Positions 17,401 to 25,639 of a stretch of DNA of 64,000 bases are shown in pieces. The notes beneath the pieces were generated by a model that saw nothing but the letters and a program-made list of their open reading frames with translations, had not been told where the DNA came from and did no database searches. The stretch covers positions 101,139 through 165,138 of the forward strand of contig NZ_FZOT01000010.1 in the NCBI RefSeq assembly GCF_900188095.1. Direction: 5' to 3'. Positions within the stretch are counted from its first letter, which is position 1; each line of letters starts with the position of its first letter. The stretch comes from Noviherbaspirillum humi. GTDB taxonomy: Bacteria; Pseudomonadota; Gammaproteobacteria; Burkholderiales; Burkholderiaceae_D. The position numbers and the translations under genes are program-made.

Positions 17401-19605
17401 ATGGAAATTAAAGTCAATTTTCTCGACAAGCTTCGTCTCGAGGCCAAGTTCGATGATTTCACGGTGATCGCCGACCAGCCCATCCGCTACAAGGGCGATG
17501 GCTCCGCACCCGGCCCCTTCGATTATTTTCTGGCTTCCTCGGCCCTGTGCGCGGCTTACTTCGTCAAGCTGTACTGCGTCACGCGCAACATTCCGACCGA
17601 AAACATCCGCCTGTCGCAGAACAATATCGTTGATCCGGAGAACCGCTACCAGCAGATCTTTAAGATCCAGGTCGAGCTGCCGCCGGATATCTCCGCCTAC
17701 GACCGCCAGGGCATCCTGCGCTCCATCGAGCGCTGCACGGTGAAGAAGGTGGTGCAGGCCGGGCCCGAGTTCGTGATCGAAGAAGTGGAGAACCTGGATG
17801 CCGATGCCCAGTCGCTGCTGACGCTGAAGCCGGCTCCCGGCGCCAGCACCTATATTCCGGGCAAGGACCTGCCGCTGGAGCAGACCATCGCCAACATGTC
17901 GGGCCTTCTGGCGGACCTGGGCATCAAGATCGAGATCGCTTCCTGGCGCAATCTCGTGCCCAATGTGTGGTCGCTGCATATCCGCGATGCGCACTCGCCG
18001 ATGTGCTTCACCAACGGCAAGGGCTCGACCAAGGAAAGCGCGCTGGCGTCGGCCTTGGGCGAGTACATCGAGCGGCTCAACTGCAATCATTTCTATGCCG
18101 GCTCATTCTGGGGCGAAGACATCGCGAACGCGGACTTCGTGCATTACCCGGACGAGCGCTGGTTCAAGCCCAGGCGCAGGGATGCGCTGCCGGCGGAAAT
18201 TCTGGACGAGTACTGCCTGTCCATCTATAACCCCGACGGCGAGCTGCGCGGCTCGCACCTGATCGACACCAACTCGGGCAATGCGCAGCGGGGCATCTGC
18301 TCGCTGCCCTTCGTGCGGCAATCGGATGGCAAGGTGGTCTATTTCCCGTCCAACCTGGTGGAAAACCTCTTCGTCAGCAACGGCATGAGCGCCGGCAACA
18401 CGCTGGCGGAAGCCCAGGTGCAGTGCCTGTCCGAGATCTTCGAGCGGGCGGTCAAGCGCGAGATCCTGGAAGGCGAACTGACCCTGCCCGATGTGCCGCA
18501 GGAGGTGCTGGCGAAATACCCGCGCATCCTGGCCGGCATCCAGGGGCTGGAAGAGCGGGGCTTTCCGGTGCTGGTGAAGGATGCGTCGCTGGGCGGCACC
18601 TATCCGGTGATGTGCGTCACTTTGATGAACCCGCGCACCGGCGGCGTCTTTGCTTCCTTCGGCGCGCATCCCAGCTTCGAGGTGGCGCTGGAGCGCAGCC
18701 TGACTGAACTGCTGCAGGGCCGCAGCTTCGAGGGCTTGAACGACCTGCCTCAGCCCACCTTCGTCAGCAATGCCGTCACCGAGCCGAACAACTTCGTCGA
18801 ACACTTCATCGATTCCAGCGGCGTGGTGTCGTGGCGCTTCTTCAGCGCCAAGGCGAATTTCGATTTCGTCGAGTGGGATTTCTCCGGCCACGGCGAAAAC
18901 TCGAATGCCGAGGAAGCCGCGACCCTGCTCGGCATTCTCGAAGAGATGGGCAAGGAGGTTTACATCGCGGTGTACGACCAGCTCGGTGCGACTGCGTGCC
19001 GGATCCTGGTCCCCGGTTATTCGGAAATCTATCCGGTTGAGGACCTGATCTGGGATAACACCAACAAGGCGCTGCTGTTCCGCGAGGATATCCTGAACCT
19101 GCACCGCCTCGACAACGCCCGCCTGGAAGCGCTGCTCGACCGCCTGGAAAACAACGAGCTCGATGAATACTCCGACATTGCCACGCTCATCGGCATCGAG
19201 TTCGACGAAAACACCGAGTGGGGCCAGCTCACGGTGCTCGAGCTGAAGTTGCTGATCAACCTCGCCTTGCAGGACTTCGAGGCGGCGCATGAGCTGGTGG
19301 GCGCCTTCCTGCAGTACAACGACAACACGGTGGATCGCGGCCTGTTCTATCAGGCGCTGAACGTGGTTCTGGAAGTAATGCTTGATGAGGAACTGGAGCT
19401 GGACGATTACATCGTCAATTTCCGCCGCATGTTCGGCGATGCGCGCATGAACGCGGTGCTGGGCTCGGTGGACGGCAGCGTGCGCTTCTTCGGCCTGACG
19501 CCGACCAGCATGAAACTGGAAGGCCTCGACCGTCACCAGCGCCTGATCGACAGCTACCGGAAGCTGCATGTGGCGCGGGCGAAGGCTGCGGCTTCAGCGC
19601 GTTAA
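17401..19605 (+). CDS. OsmC-YcaO fusion protein
   Basis: The 734-residue cytosolic protein fuses an OsmC-like thiol domain to a YcaO domain. Residues 1 to about 140 are OsmC-like (PGPFDYFLASSALCAAYFVKLYC, then SIERCTVKKV), with Cys residues in the right regions. From about 160 onward the YcaO part shows NGKGSTKESALASALGEYIER, an ATP-binding signature, then QVQCLSEIFERAVKREIL. The C-terminal third resembles the extra helical region of E. coli YcaO rather than RiPP cyclodehydratases, and no precursor peptide or partner E1-like gene is nearby. YcaO homologues of this type are linked to beta-methylthiolation of ribosomal protein S12 with RimO; applying that here is inference. Confidence 0.88.
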   Translation: MEIKVNFLDKLRLEAKFDDFTVIADQPIRYKGDGSAPGPFDYFLASSALCAAYFVKLYCVTRNIPTENIRLSQNNIVDPENRYQQIFKIQVELPPDISAYDRQGILRSIERCTVKKVVQAGPEFVIEEVENLDADAQSLLTLKPAPGASTYIPGKDLPLEQTIANMSGLLADLGIKIEIASWRNLVPNVWSLHIRDAHSPMCFTNGKGSTKESALASALGEYIERLNCNHFYAGSFWGEDIANADFVHYPDERWFKPRRRDALPAEILDEYCLSIYNPDGELRGSHLIDTNSGNAQRGICSLPFVRQSDGKVVYFPSNLVENLFVSNGMSAGNTLAEAQVQCLSEIFERAVKREILEGELTLPDVPQEVLAKYPRILAGIQGLEERGFPVLVKDASLGGTYPVMCVTLMNPRTGGVFASFGAHPSFEVALERSLTELLQGRSFEGLNDLPQPTFVSNAVTEPNNFVEHFIDSSGVVSWRFFSAKANFDFVEWDFSGHGENSNAEEAATLLGILEEMGKEVYIAVYDQLGATACRILVPGYSEIYPVEDLIWDNTNKALLFREDILNLHRLDNARLEALLDRLENNELDEYSDIATLIGIEFDENTEWGQLTVLELKLLINLALQDFEAAHELVGAFLQYNDNTVDRGLFYQALNVVLEVMLDEELELDDYIVNFRRMFGDARMNAVLGSVDGSVRFFGLTPTSMKLEGLDRHQRLIDSYRKLHVARAKAAASAR

Positions 19606-19613
19606 TGAAACAA

Positions 19614-19641
19614 GGCAGCACCGGTAACGGTGATGCCTTCC
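19614..19641 (+). terminator. Possible terminator after OsmC-YcaO gene
   Basis: A 10-bp imperfect stem (GGCAGCACCG / CGGTGATGCC) with a GTAA loop begins 8 bases after the stop codon. Only a short T-poor tail follows, so the call is weak. Confidence 0.35.
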
Positions 19642-19755
19642 ATCACCCAGTGCAGGGATAGGGTCGATGCCTGCACGAGCCCCCGTGCCGGCATGCAGCC
19701 GTGCTGATGCCGCCGGCAAAGTTCGCCGGCTTCCCTGCATCAGGCGGCCGTCGCA

Positions 19756-21015
19756 TCAGTTTGCCGCCTTCACCTGGTCCAACCACGCCTTCACGCCCAA
19801 GCCTGCCGCCACACCCGTGGCGAAGCAGGCATTCAGCAGATAGCCGCCGGTAGGCGCTTCCCAATCGAGCATCTCGCCGGCGACGAACACGCCTGGCACG
19901 TCGCGGAGCATCAGGTGCTCATCCACGCTCTCGAAACACACGCCGCCCGCCGTGCTGATCGCCTCCTCCAGCGGCCGCGCGGCATGCACTGTGATCGGCA
20001 ATCCCTTGATGGCAGCGGCGAGCGCCGCCGCGTCATGCATCTGCTCGCGGCTCAGCACTTCATTCAGCAGGGCGGCCTTCACGCCGCCCAGCCCGAGGCG
20101 GCTCTTCAGGTGGCTGGACACGGAACGCGCGCCGCGCGGATGGCTGACTTCCGCCAGCACCTGTTCGGCGCTGCGTCCGGGGGCTAGGTCAAGCAGGAAG
20201 GTCGCTTTGCCGTCCCTATTGATCAGTTCCCGCAGCTTTGCGGAGAACGCGTAGATCAGGCTGCCTTCGACACCGAAATCGCTGACCACCATTTCCCCCA
20301 GCCTGCGTTCCTGCCGGCCATCCCGGCCGGTCAGCATCAGCGCCACCGACTTGAGATGCGCGCCGGCGAATTTCTCGCGCAGGTAAGGGCTCCAGGCTGC
20401 TTCGAAACCGCAGTTGGCGCTTTGCAGTGGTGCGATCCGCACGCCGCGCGCCTGCAGCAGCGGCACCCAAGTGCCGTCCGATCCGAGCTTAGTCCAGCTG
20501 GCGCCGCCGAGCGCGAGAACGGTCGCACGCGGGCGCAGGATGAAGGTTCCGGACGGCCCTGCCATGCGCAGCGCGCCATCCTCATCCCACCCCAGCCAGC
20601 GATGCCGGGTATGCAGCCGCACGCCGGCATCGCGCAGTCGGTGCAGCCAGGCCCGCAGCAGCGGCGCTGCCTTCATCTCCGCCGGAAAGACGCGGCCGGA
20701 ACTGCCGACGAAGGTATCGATGCCAAGACCATGCACCCAGTCGCGCAGCGCCTGTGGCGGCAGGCGGTCGAGCATCGCCTGCAGTTGAGTCTGACCGTCG
20801 CCGTAGCGGCTGCAGAAAACCTCGTAGTCTTCACTGTGGGTGATGTTCAGTCCGCCGATGCCCGCCAGCAGAAACTTGCGGCCGGGCGACGGCATGGCGT
20901 CGTAGATGTCGATCTGGATGCCGGATTGAGCGAGGACTTCCGCAGCCATCAGGCCGGCCGGACCGCCTCCGATAATGGCGACTTGGACGGGGGAGAATTC
21001 GGGCATCGGGATCAA
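19756..21015 (-). CDS. NAD(P)/FAD-dependent oxidoreductase, HI0933-like
   Basis: The 419-residue flavoprotein starts with a dinucleotide fold (VQVAIIGGGPAGLMAAEVLA, then an acidic DIYDAM) and continues with SPGRKFLLAGIGGLNITHSE. That phrase is characteristic of the HI0933/YhiN-type flavoproteins. The C-terminal FAD-binding motif is visible as GVFVAGEMLDWEAPTGGYLLNACFATGVAAG. Length fits. The in-frame ATGs at 21015 and 21006 are both possible starts. It stands alone. The physiological substrate is not known for this subfamily. Confidence 0.88.
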   Translation of the reverse strand: MIPMPEFSPVQVAIIGGGPAGLMAAEVLAQSGIQIDIYDAMPSPGRKFLLAGIGGLNITHSEDYEVFCSRYGDGQTQLQAMLDRLPPQALRDWVHGLGIDTFVGSSGRVFPAEMKAAPLLRAWLHRLRDAGVRLHTRHRWLGWDEDGALRMAGPSGTFILRPRATVLALGGASWTKLGSDGTWVPLLQARGVRIAPLQSANCGFEAAWSPYLREKFAGAHLKSVALMLTGRDGRQERRLGEMVVSDFGVEGSLIYAFSAKLRELINRDGKATFLLDLAPGRSAEQVLAEVSHPRGARSVSSHLKSRLGLGGVKAALLNEVLSREQMHDAAALAAAIKGLPITVHAARPLEEAISTAGGVCFESVDEHLMLRDVPGVFVAGEMLDWEAPTGGYLLNACFATGVAAGLGVKAWLDQVKAAN

Positions 21016-21335
21016 GCTGTGGGGTTTTCAGGAAGGCGGCAGAGCGGTATAGCAGGCCCGCGGATGCATAGGCAGTGGCTAGAGCTTGCTGCGGCTTCGC
21101 GTTGCGCAGGGCGACATGATACTGGATAGGCGCCTAGTTAGCCGTAGTTGGCAATGGATGAGGGAACGACAACTTTCCGCTACATGCGCTCGTTTATATT
21201 CGGCAACCAGACCGTCTTTACTACCGCGACGAGACTGCTTGCTCATAAGGACACTTCCTGGCAGGGCTCAACCTTGCAATTGCTTCTTACAAAGCAATCT
21301 GGCAAGAATTGGTCCTAATAACAAAACAGCCGGCC
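21016..21335. other. Intergenic region upstream of flavoprotein gene
   Basis: This 320-base stretch is upstream of the flavoprotein gene and downstream of the hypothetical gene on the same strand. Its right half is noticeably AT-richer than the DNA to the left and marks the beginning of a lower-GC patch. I see no convincing gene, hairpin or RNA in it. Confidence 0.5.
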
Positions 21336-21902
21336 TCAATCATATGCCCATGTGCACTGCCGACCGGTCTGCTTGTTCGAGAAACGGATAGACGCGGCTT
21401 CATTCTTGTAATCGTTTGCGTAGAATTTTTGCAGAAGAGCGGTCGTGATTAAAAGCCGTGCATCTTCATCTGTAAGGTTTTTATTTATCTCGTAATCGCA
21501 AATCAATATTGAATCCCGAACCTCTAAGGTGATAACTCGGATCGCTTCAACAACATTTACACCGCCGTCTGAACGGCGCTCCATCACAGCGTGATAGCCA
21601 GGAATGGAGACATCGGTATAAATGCCTTCGTATCGATCGGTATCAAGCAGTCTGCCTTGCTCGTCACTGGAGTCTTTGTTTAAAGATTCGGGTATCGGGT
21701 TCTCAAAGTCTGAAATGTATCTGGCAGGGAGAGGCGCCAGAACGGCCTCCAGCGCGTACATGATTTCCGCTTTGGTGGGCTTTCGAGAAAACCGTTCTTC
21801 ATAAGCATCGGCGATTTGCTTCAATGTCGTAGCGAACAGGTCGATGGGAATGTCACCGCTGACTCCCTTTATCCCATTCCACTCAAAGGTTTCCCATGCC
21901 AT
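21336..21902 (-). CDS. Hypothetical protein in low-GC patch
   Basis: The 188-residue soluble acidic protein has no signal peptide or membrane segment. It starts MAWETFEWNGIKGVSGD, has a helical region AYEERFSRKPTKAEIMYAL, and ends with an Asn/Lys-rich tail (FSNKQTGRQCTWAYD). The ATG at 21902 has GGGAG at ideal spacing, so the longer frame is rejected. Base composition is clearly lower in GC than flanking genes, suggesting recent acquisition. I do not recognise the family; size and composition would fit an orphan immunity-like protein, but no toxin gene is adjacent. Confidence 0.65.
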   Translation of the reverse strand: MAWETFEWNGIKGVSGDIPIDLFATTLKQIADAYEERFSRKPTKAEIMYALEAVLAPLPARYISDFENPIPESLNKDSSDEQGRLLDTDRYEGIYTDVSIPGYHAVMERRSDGGVNVVEAIRVITLEVRDSILICDYEINKNLTDEDARLLITTALLQKFYANDYKNEAASIRFSNKQTGRQCTWAYD

Positions 21903-22203
21903 CGATTTTCTCCCGTGTTGAATATATGCCAAATGACTGCTGATAGGGTTCGAACCGTCTTGCGTACCTTCCATGCAGCGCTTGCATCGTTTCAAAATTT
22001 CACGCACATCAAAAATCGACCACCAGATGCTACTTGCGAGCTCATTAAATGGCTGCACCCATCTGGGCGAGTCACCTACTGCTTTCTTCTGAAAGCATAG
22101 TGGGAGTCACTGCGGCCGGCGTGGTTATCCTAGCCTCTGCCGAGATGCCGCTTGGCCAGCAAAGAGAAATCACCGCAATCATGTGAGGCACTGCGACGCG
22201 GTT

Positions 22204-24033
22204 TCACTCGGAAGGACATGTCACGTTGCTGCTTCTGTATTGTTTGTGTACTTCAATCGACTGGTTCCCGACCCTCAATTGCCTGGTCCTGACCGGTTCA
22301 AGTCGATAATCACCGGCTATTAACTTCTCTCGGAACGAGTCGCATCCCGTTAGCGCAAGGGGAAGGGTGCCGAACAGCCACCAAGAATGGTCGGCGCCTT
22401 CGACGAAGATGGCGCCTGAAACATGCTTTTCGGCTGGGAGCAGAAGAATGTCGTTTTTACCGTCACCCGTGATATCGAGCATGAAGGCATCGCATTTGGA
22501 CTGTGGCGACCGCAGGCAGGTCGGCAATTGCCATGCTTGATCACTTGCCGCCCATTGCTGGCTGGTGTAAGCAAAAGGCAATCTTTCATTTTTCGGCCAG
22601 ACTGTGATGTTCCGAGACAGTTGATCACTACTGACACTCGCGCCTTCCTGCTTATCCCAGCGGTTCTTCTTCATAAGCGCGGCTTGTGCCTTTCGCCGTA
22701 TCGTTTCCGCATCCGTTCCCTGCGCCTGAAGTAACTGTTCGAGCGCCTCCCTTCCGTAACGGGCGCCCTGAAAGCGCAGGTATTCATAGTCGAACTCAGC
22801 CGCTGCGATTCTTCCTCCCCGCAGCCGCGCCAGCTGGCTGTTGACTGAGATACGTGCCGGATCGAACAGCGGCGAAAACAGCGCCAGCAGTTCCACCAGG
22901 ATGAGATAGGCGGTTGCCATGTTGGTCCGAGCAACCGACCGCATCCATACAGGATGAAATACCGAAATTGCGTAACCAAGCGCATAACATGTTGCGACCA
23001 GCAGAAAAGATGCCGCGATGATGCGGTCGGTGGTCCAGCCATGCTCATGCACCCGCAGATAAAGCGCGTAGATGGCGAGAGCCACGACGGGCAGCAAGGC
23101 AAGGGCTGCCAACCTTGCGCTGATTCGCACGATGCGCGAAATGGCGCTTGATACTTCGCCATTCTGGAAAGCGGCATTGATCAACACCACGAGCATGGCG
23201 GCCGCCCCCAGCAGTATTGCCGTGGCGCTTTTCGTCTCCCACAGCGGTTGCAAACCGGCCACCGGAAGGCTGACGAGGAAGCCGAGCACGATGAGCGTGG
23301 CGACAGGCAGGATCCACGACAGCAGTACCAGCAGCAATGAGCGGATGCCCTGCACGATGGCGGGCCGAACGTCGGTGATGTGCAGCGCGCAGGAAAAGCC
23401 CAGGGTCGTCACCGGAATTGCGAACCATGACTTTTCCAGGAGGTCGCGCAGGAAATCCAGTTTGATGAGGGAAAACAAAAGGGCGCCAAGAAAAAGCGCT
23501 CCCCAGAGCACGCCAACGAACGCATAGGAAAAGCCAAGCTGGATAATGAGCTTCCAGGCATTCTCGAAGTGCGTGGCGTACCGCGCGATATGCCTTTTGT
23601 CCTGCACCCCCGACAACAGCAATGAATGCGCAATGAAAAAACCGATGGCAAGGAAGAAAACCAGCAAGGTTGATGGAAACGAGACATTGCCGCGAGATGA
23701 GAGAGTCGATGCAGCCGTGTCGCCGCGCCATATGTCATACACGCCAAGTGAAGCGATGATGACGGCGGCTATGGCCAGCCAGATCGATGCCGGCCGCCGT
23801 CGCAAATGACCCAGGCTGACGATCAGCAGGATCGGCGCAAACAGACTTACCAGCAGCAATGGCGCGAAAAGAATCTGATTGGCCGGTGACCACCAATCCG
23901 AGGTGGCCGAAAAGTATAAAACGTATAGAAGAAGTCCCTGCAGCCCGCCGGTCAGGAGCCGAAGCCATCCTTCCCGGGCAGTTACTGCCGACTCCGGCAA
24001 AGGAGCTTCTTGATCGGCGGCTAAAGTCGGCAT
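22204..24033 (-). CDS. DUF4153-like polytopic membrane protein
   Basis: The 609-residue protein has about 12 hydrophobic segments in its first 400 residues (for example GLLLYVLYFSATSDWW, ILFAPLLLVSLFAPILLIVSL and FIAHSLLLSGVQDKRHIARY) and a soluble C-terminal domain of about 200 residues containing FMLDITGDGKNDILLLP, an FG-GAP-like Asp-rich strand. This organisation matches DUF4153 proteins. GGAGG at good spacing selects the ATG at 24033 over an upstream one at 24120. It lies in the lower-GC patch next to other poorly conserved genes. Function unknown. Confidence 0.75.
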   Translation of the reverse strand: MPTLAADQEAPLPESAVTAREGWLRLLTGGLQGLLLYVLYFSATSDWWSPANQILFAPLLLVSLFAPILLIVSLGHLRRRPASIWLAIAAVIIASLGVYDIWRGDTAASTLSSRGNVSFPSTLLVFFLAIGFFIAHSLLLSGVQDKRHIARYATHFENAWKLIIQLGFSYAFVGVLWGALFLGALLFSLIKLDFLRDLLEKSWFAIPVTTLGFSCALHITDVRPAIVQGIRSLLLVLLSWILPVATLIVLGFLVSLPVAGLQPLWETKSATAILLGAAAMLVVLINAAFQNGEVSSAISRIVRISARLAALALLPVVALAIYALYLRVHEHGWTTDRIIAASFLLVATCYALGYAISVFHPVWMRSVARTNMATAYLILVELLALFSPLFDPARISVNSQLARLRGGRIAAAEFDYEYLRFQGARYGREALEQLLQAQGTDAETIRRKAQAALMKKNRWDKQEGASVSSDQLSRNITVWPKNERLPFAYTSQQWAASDQAWQLPTCLRSPQSKCDAFMLDITGDGKNDILLLPAEKHVSGAIFVEGADHSWWLFGTLPLALTGCDSFREKLIAGDYRLEPVRTRQLRVGNQSIEVHKQYRSSNVTCPSE

Positions 24034-24437
24034 GAGTTCCCTCCATGTTTGGTTGCTGCATTTCGCCGGATTTTGCGGCGAGCGCTTTATTGCAATGGAC
24101 AAACGGCGAGTTTCGAGCATGAACCGAGCGATTGAATGCGATTGGCTTCCACGCCGGCTCGATGGGAAATGCAGTAGCTGAAATTCAACGTGACGCGGTT
24201 GATGGGCCGTGCGGGCATTCTACTTGCCCGTTTGCCAAGGGTCACTGTCATTCATGGACGCTGTAAGCTTTTTCCGCAGTTTGCTGCAACGGCAGTTCTA
24301 TTCCACCAACTGGATAGGCCGGCGTGTCGATTTCAATTGCAGGATGAGGCGATCATCAATAGCGTGGCGCTTGCGCTTGACGATCGATTGTTCAATTGCA
24401 TGTGGCGTCTTGCATTACCCAACCCTCGGAGAGAACC
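24034..24437. other. Divergent intergenic region
   Basis: About 400 bases between two divergent start codons. It must hold both promoters, but I find no clear operator palindrome, hairpin or additional gene in it. Confidence 0.5.
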
Positions 24438-24842
24438 ATGCGTTATTCCGCTGCATTGATTTGTTGCTTACTGCTGCTGGCATCCCCGGCGAATGCATGC
24501 TTGGGCCTCAGTCTGGAAGACACGATTTTCTTCAAGACCATCCCAGAGCCGCGGCCCGACGCGGACATCATCGCAAAGGTTTCCCTATTCGATGCGGATG
24601 ACGGAACGGCGGTGGCAAGGATTCTGCAAGTCCTGGACACATCCGACTCGCGGATTCATACGGGAGACAAAGTCGATTTGAAATTCAGGATGACGAGCTG
24701 CGGTCCCAATCTCAAGCCTGGGGAAGAGGGAATCATCATTGCCAAGGCGAGGCGTGATGGCGATGGCCGACTTGTGTTGCATTCCTACCTGCGTCGGTAT
24801 CACGACAACCGCATCACGCCGCCGTCCATGGCTGAACGATAG
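24438..24842 (+). CDS. Small secreted hypothetical protein
   Basis: The 134-residue protein begins with a clear signal peptide (RYSAALICCLLLLASPANA) followed immediately by Cys; the cleavage context ANA|C fits signal peptidase I better than a lipobox. The mature domain is about 110 residues with DDGTAVARILQVLDTSD and KVDLKFRMTSCGPNLKPGEE, suggesting a small beta-rich periplasmic domain with possibly one disulfide. The ATG at 24438 has GGAGAG upstream. No family recognised. Confidence 0.65.
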   Translation: MRYSAALICCLLLLASPANACLGLSLEDTIFFKTIPEPRPDADIIAKVSLFDADDGTAVARILQVLDTSDSRIHTGDKVDLKFRMTSCGPNLKPGEEGIIIAKARRDGDGRLVLHSYLRRYHDNRITPPSMAER

Positions 24843-24979
24843 GAGCGTGGGGCTAATACTCAGAGATTACGGATCACGAATCTGTGGTATTGCTTCCGCC
24901 ATGTTCTCCTGCCAGCATGCCGTACAAAGCCGTCATAGTTATCTGCCTTTCGCCTCTCAACGCTTTCTTATTAAAGACC

Positions 24980-25441
24980 ATGCATATAGAAACGGTCTCG
25001 TTCGAGAAAATCTTTGGAGTGAGCCGGAGTAGTTCAAGCAGAGGCCGCTATACCATTTTCAATTTTGTGTCGGCTGGTACGACGATTTACTCGGCCGTAG
25101 TCGACGGACATCCGGATCTGCATGATGGCATGGAGGTCACCGTCGCTCTTTCGCGACCGAGGCGCTGGCAACGCATATACGGATGGATCAACCATGATGA
25201 CGGATCAATTTATGGTGACGATGGCGTCGCCATGATCATCCTGGGTGTGGTTGGGGCGTTTCTTGCCTTGGGGTTGGTGATCATGAATTTCGGCCCGAAT
25301 TCGAGTTGGCTATCGGTCGGACAGAGAAGCGGTATTGGCTTCGGCATCGTTCTTATCGTGACGACCACCTTGCTGGCATTGCGGGAGGGCTGCATGTGCT
25401 TTCGCGCGATGAAAGCATTGAAGCGGACAATGTCTAATTGA
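24980..25441 (+). CDS. Hypothetical membrane protein
   Basis: About 153 residues from the chosen ATG. A soluble N-terminal beta-rich part (SSSSRGRYTIFNFVSAGTTI) precedes two hydrophobic helices (VAMIILGVVGAFLALGLVIM and IGFGIVLIVTTTLLAL) and a short cationic tail. The start is uncertain: in-frame ATGs exist at 24884, 24917 and 24980, and none has a good ribosome site. It is 138 bp after the secreted-protein gene on the same strand and may be co-transcribed. No named family is certain. Confidence 0.55.
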   Translation: MHIETVSFEKIFGVSRSSSSRGRYTIFNFVSAGTTIYSAVVDGHPDLHDGMEVTVALSRPRRWQRIYGWINHDDGSIYGDDGVAMIILGVVGAFLALGLVIMNFGPNSSWLSVGQRSGIGFGIVLIVTTTLLALREGCMCFRAMKALKRTMSN

Positions 25442-25563
25442 ATCAGTCCATTCAACAACTGCACAATTTGTGAGCCGGGATCGGCCGAGCCCCTTACATA
25501 GTGGTGATTCAGGCGGCTTGATGGTGATACATCAGAGCAAACGACTACCCATAGGTGCTATGT

Positions 25564-25601
25564 AAAAAAGCGCCGCCTATCGACACGCGATAAGCGGCGC
25601 T
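25564..25601 (-). terminator. Rho-independent terminator of molybdenum hydroxylase operon
   Basis: A 14-bp stem (AGCGCCGC... pairing with ...GCGGCGCT, one G-T wobble) with a 5-base loop lies 38 bases beyond the stop codon at 25640. On the minus strand it is followed by a six-base T run, as expected for an intrinsic terminator. Confidence 0.85.
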
Positions 25602-25639
25602 ACGGCCCGAAGGCCAATCTCAACCGGGAGCGCTGGCGA

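Noticed and set aside
17401..19605. YcaO protein as core of a thiazole/oxazole peptide cluster
   Set aside because: No precursor peptide, E1-like partner, dehydrogenase or exporter next to it; the C-terminal region matches the E. coli YcaO type.
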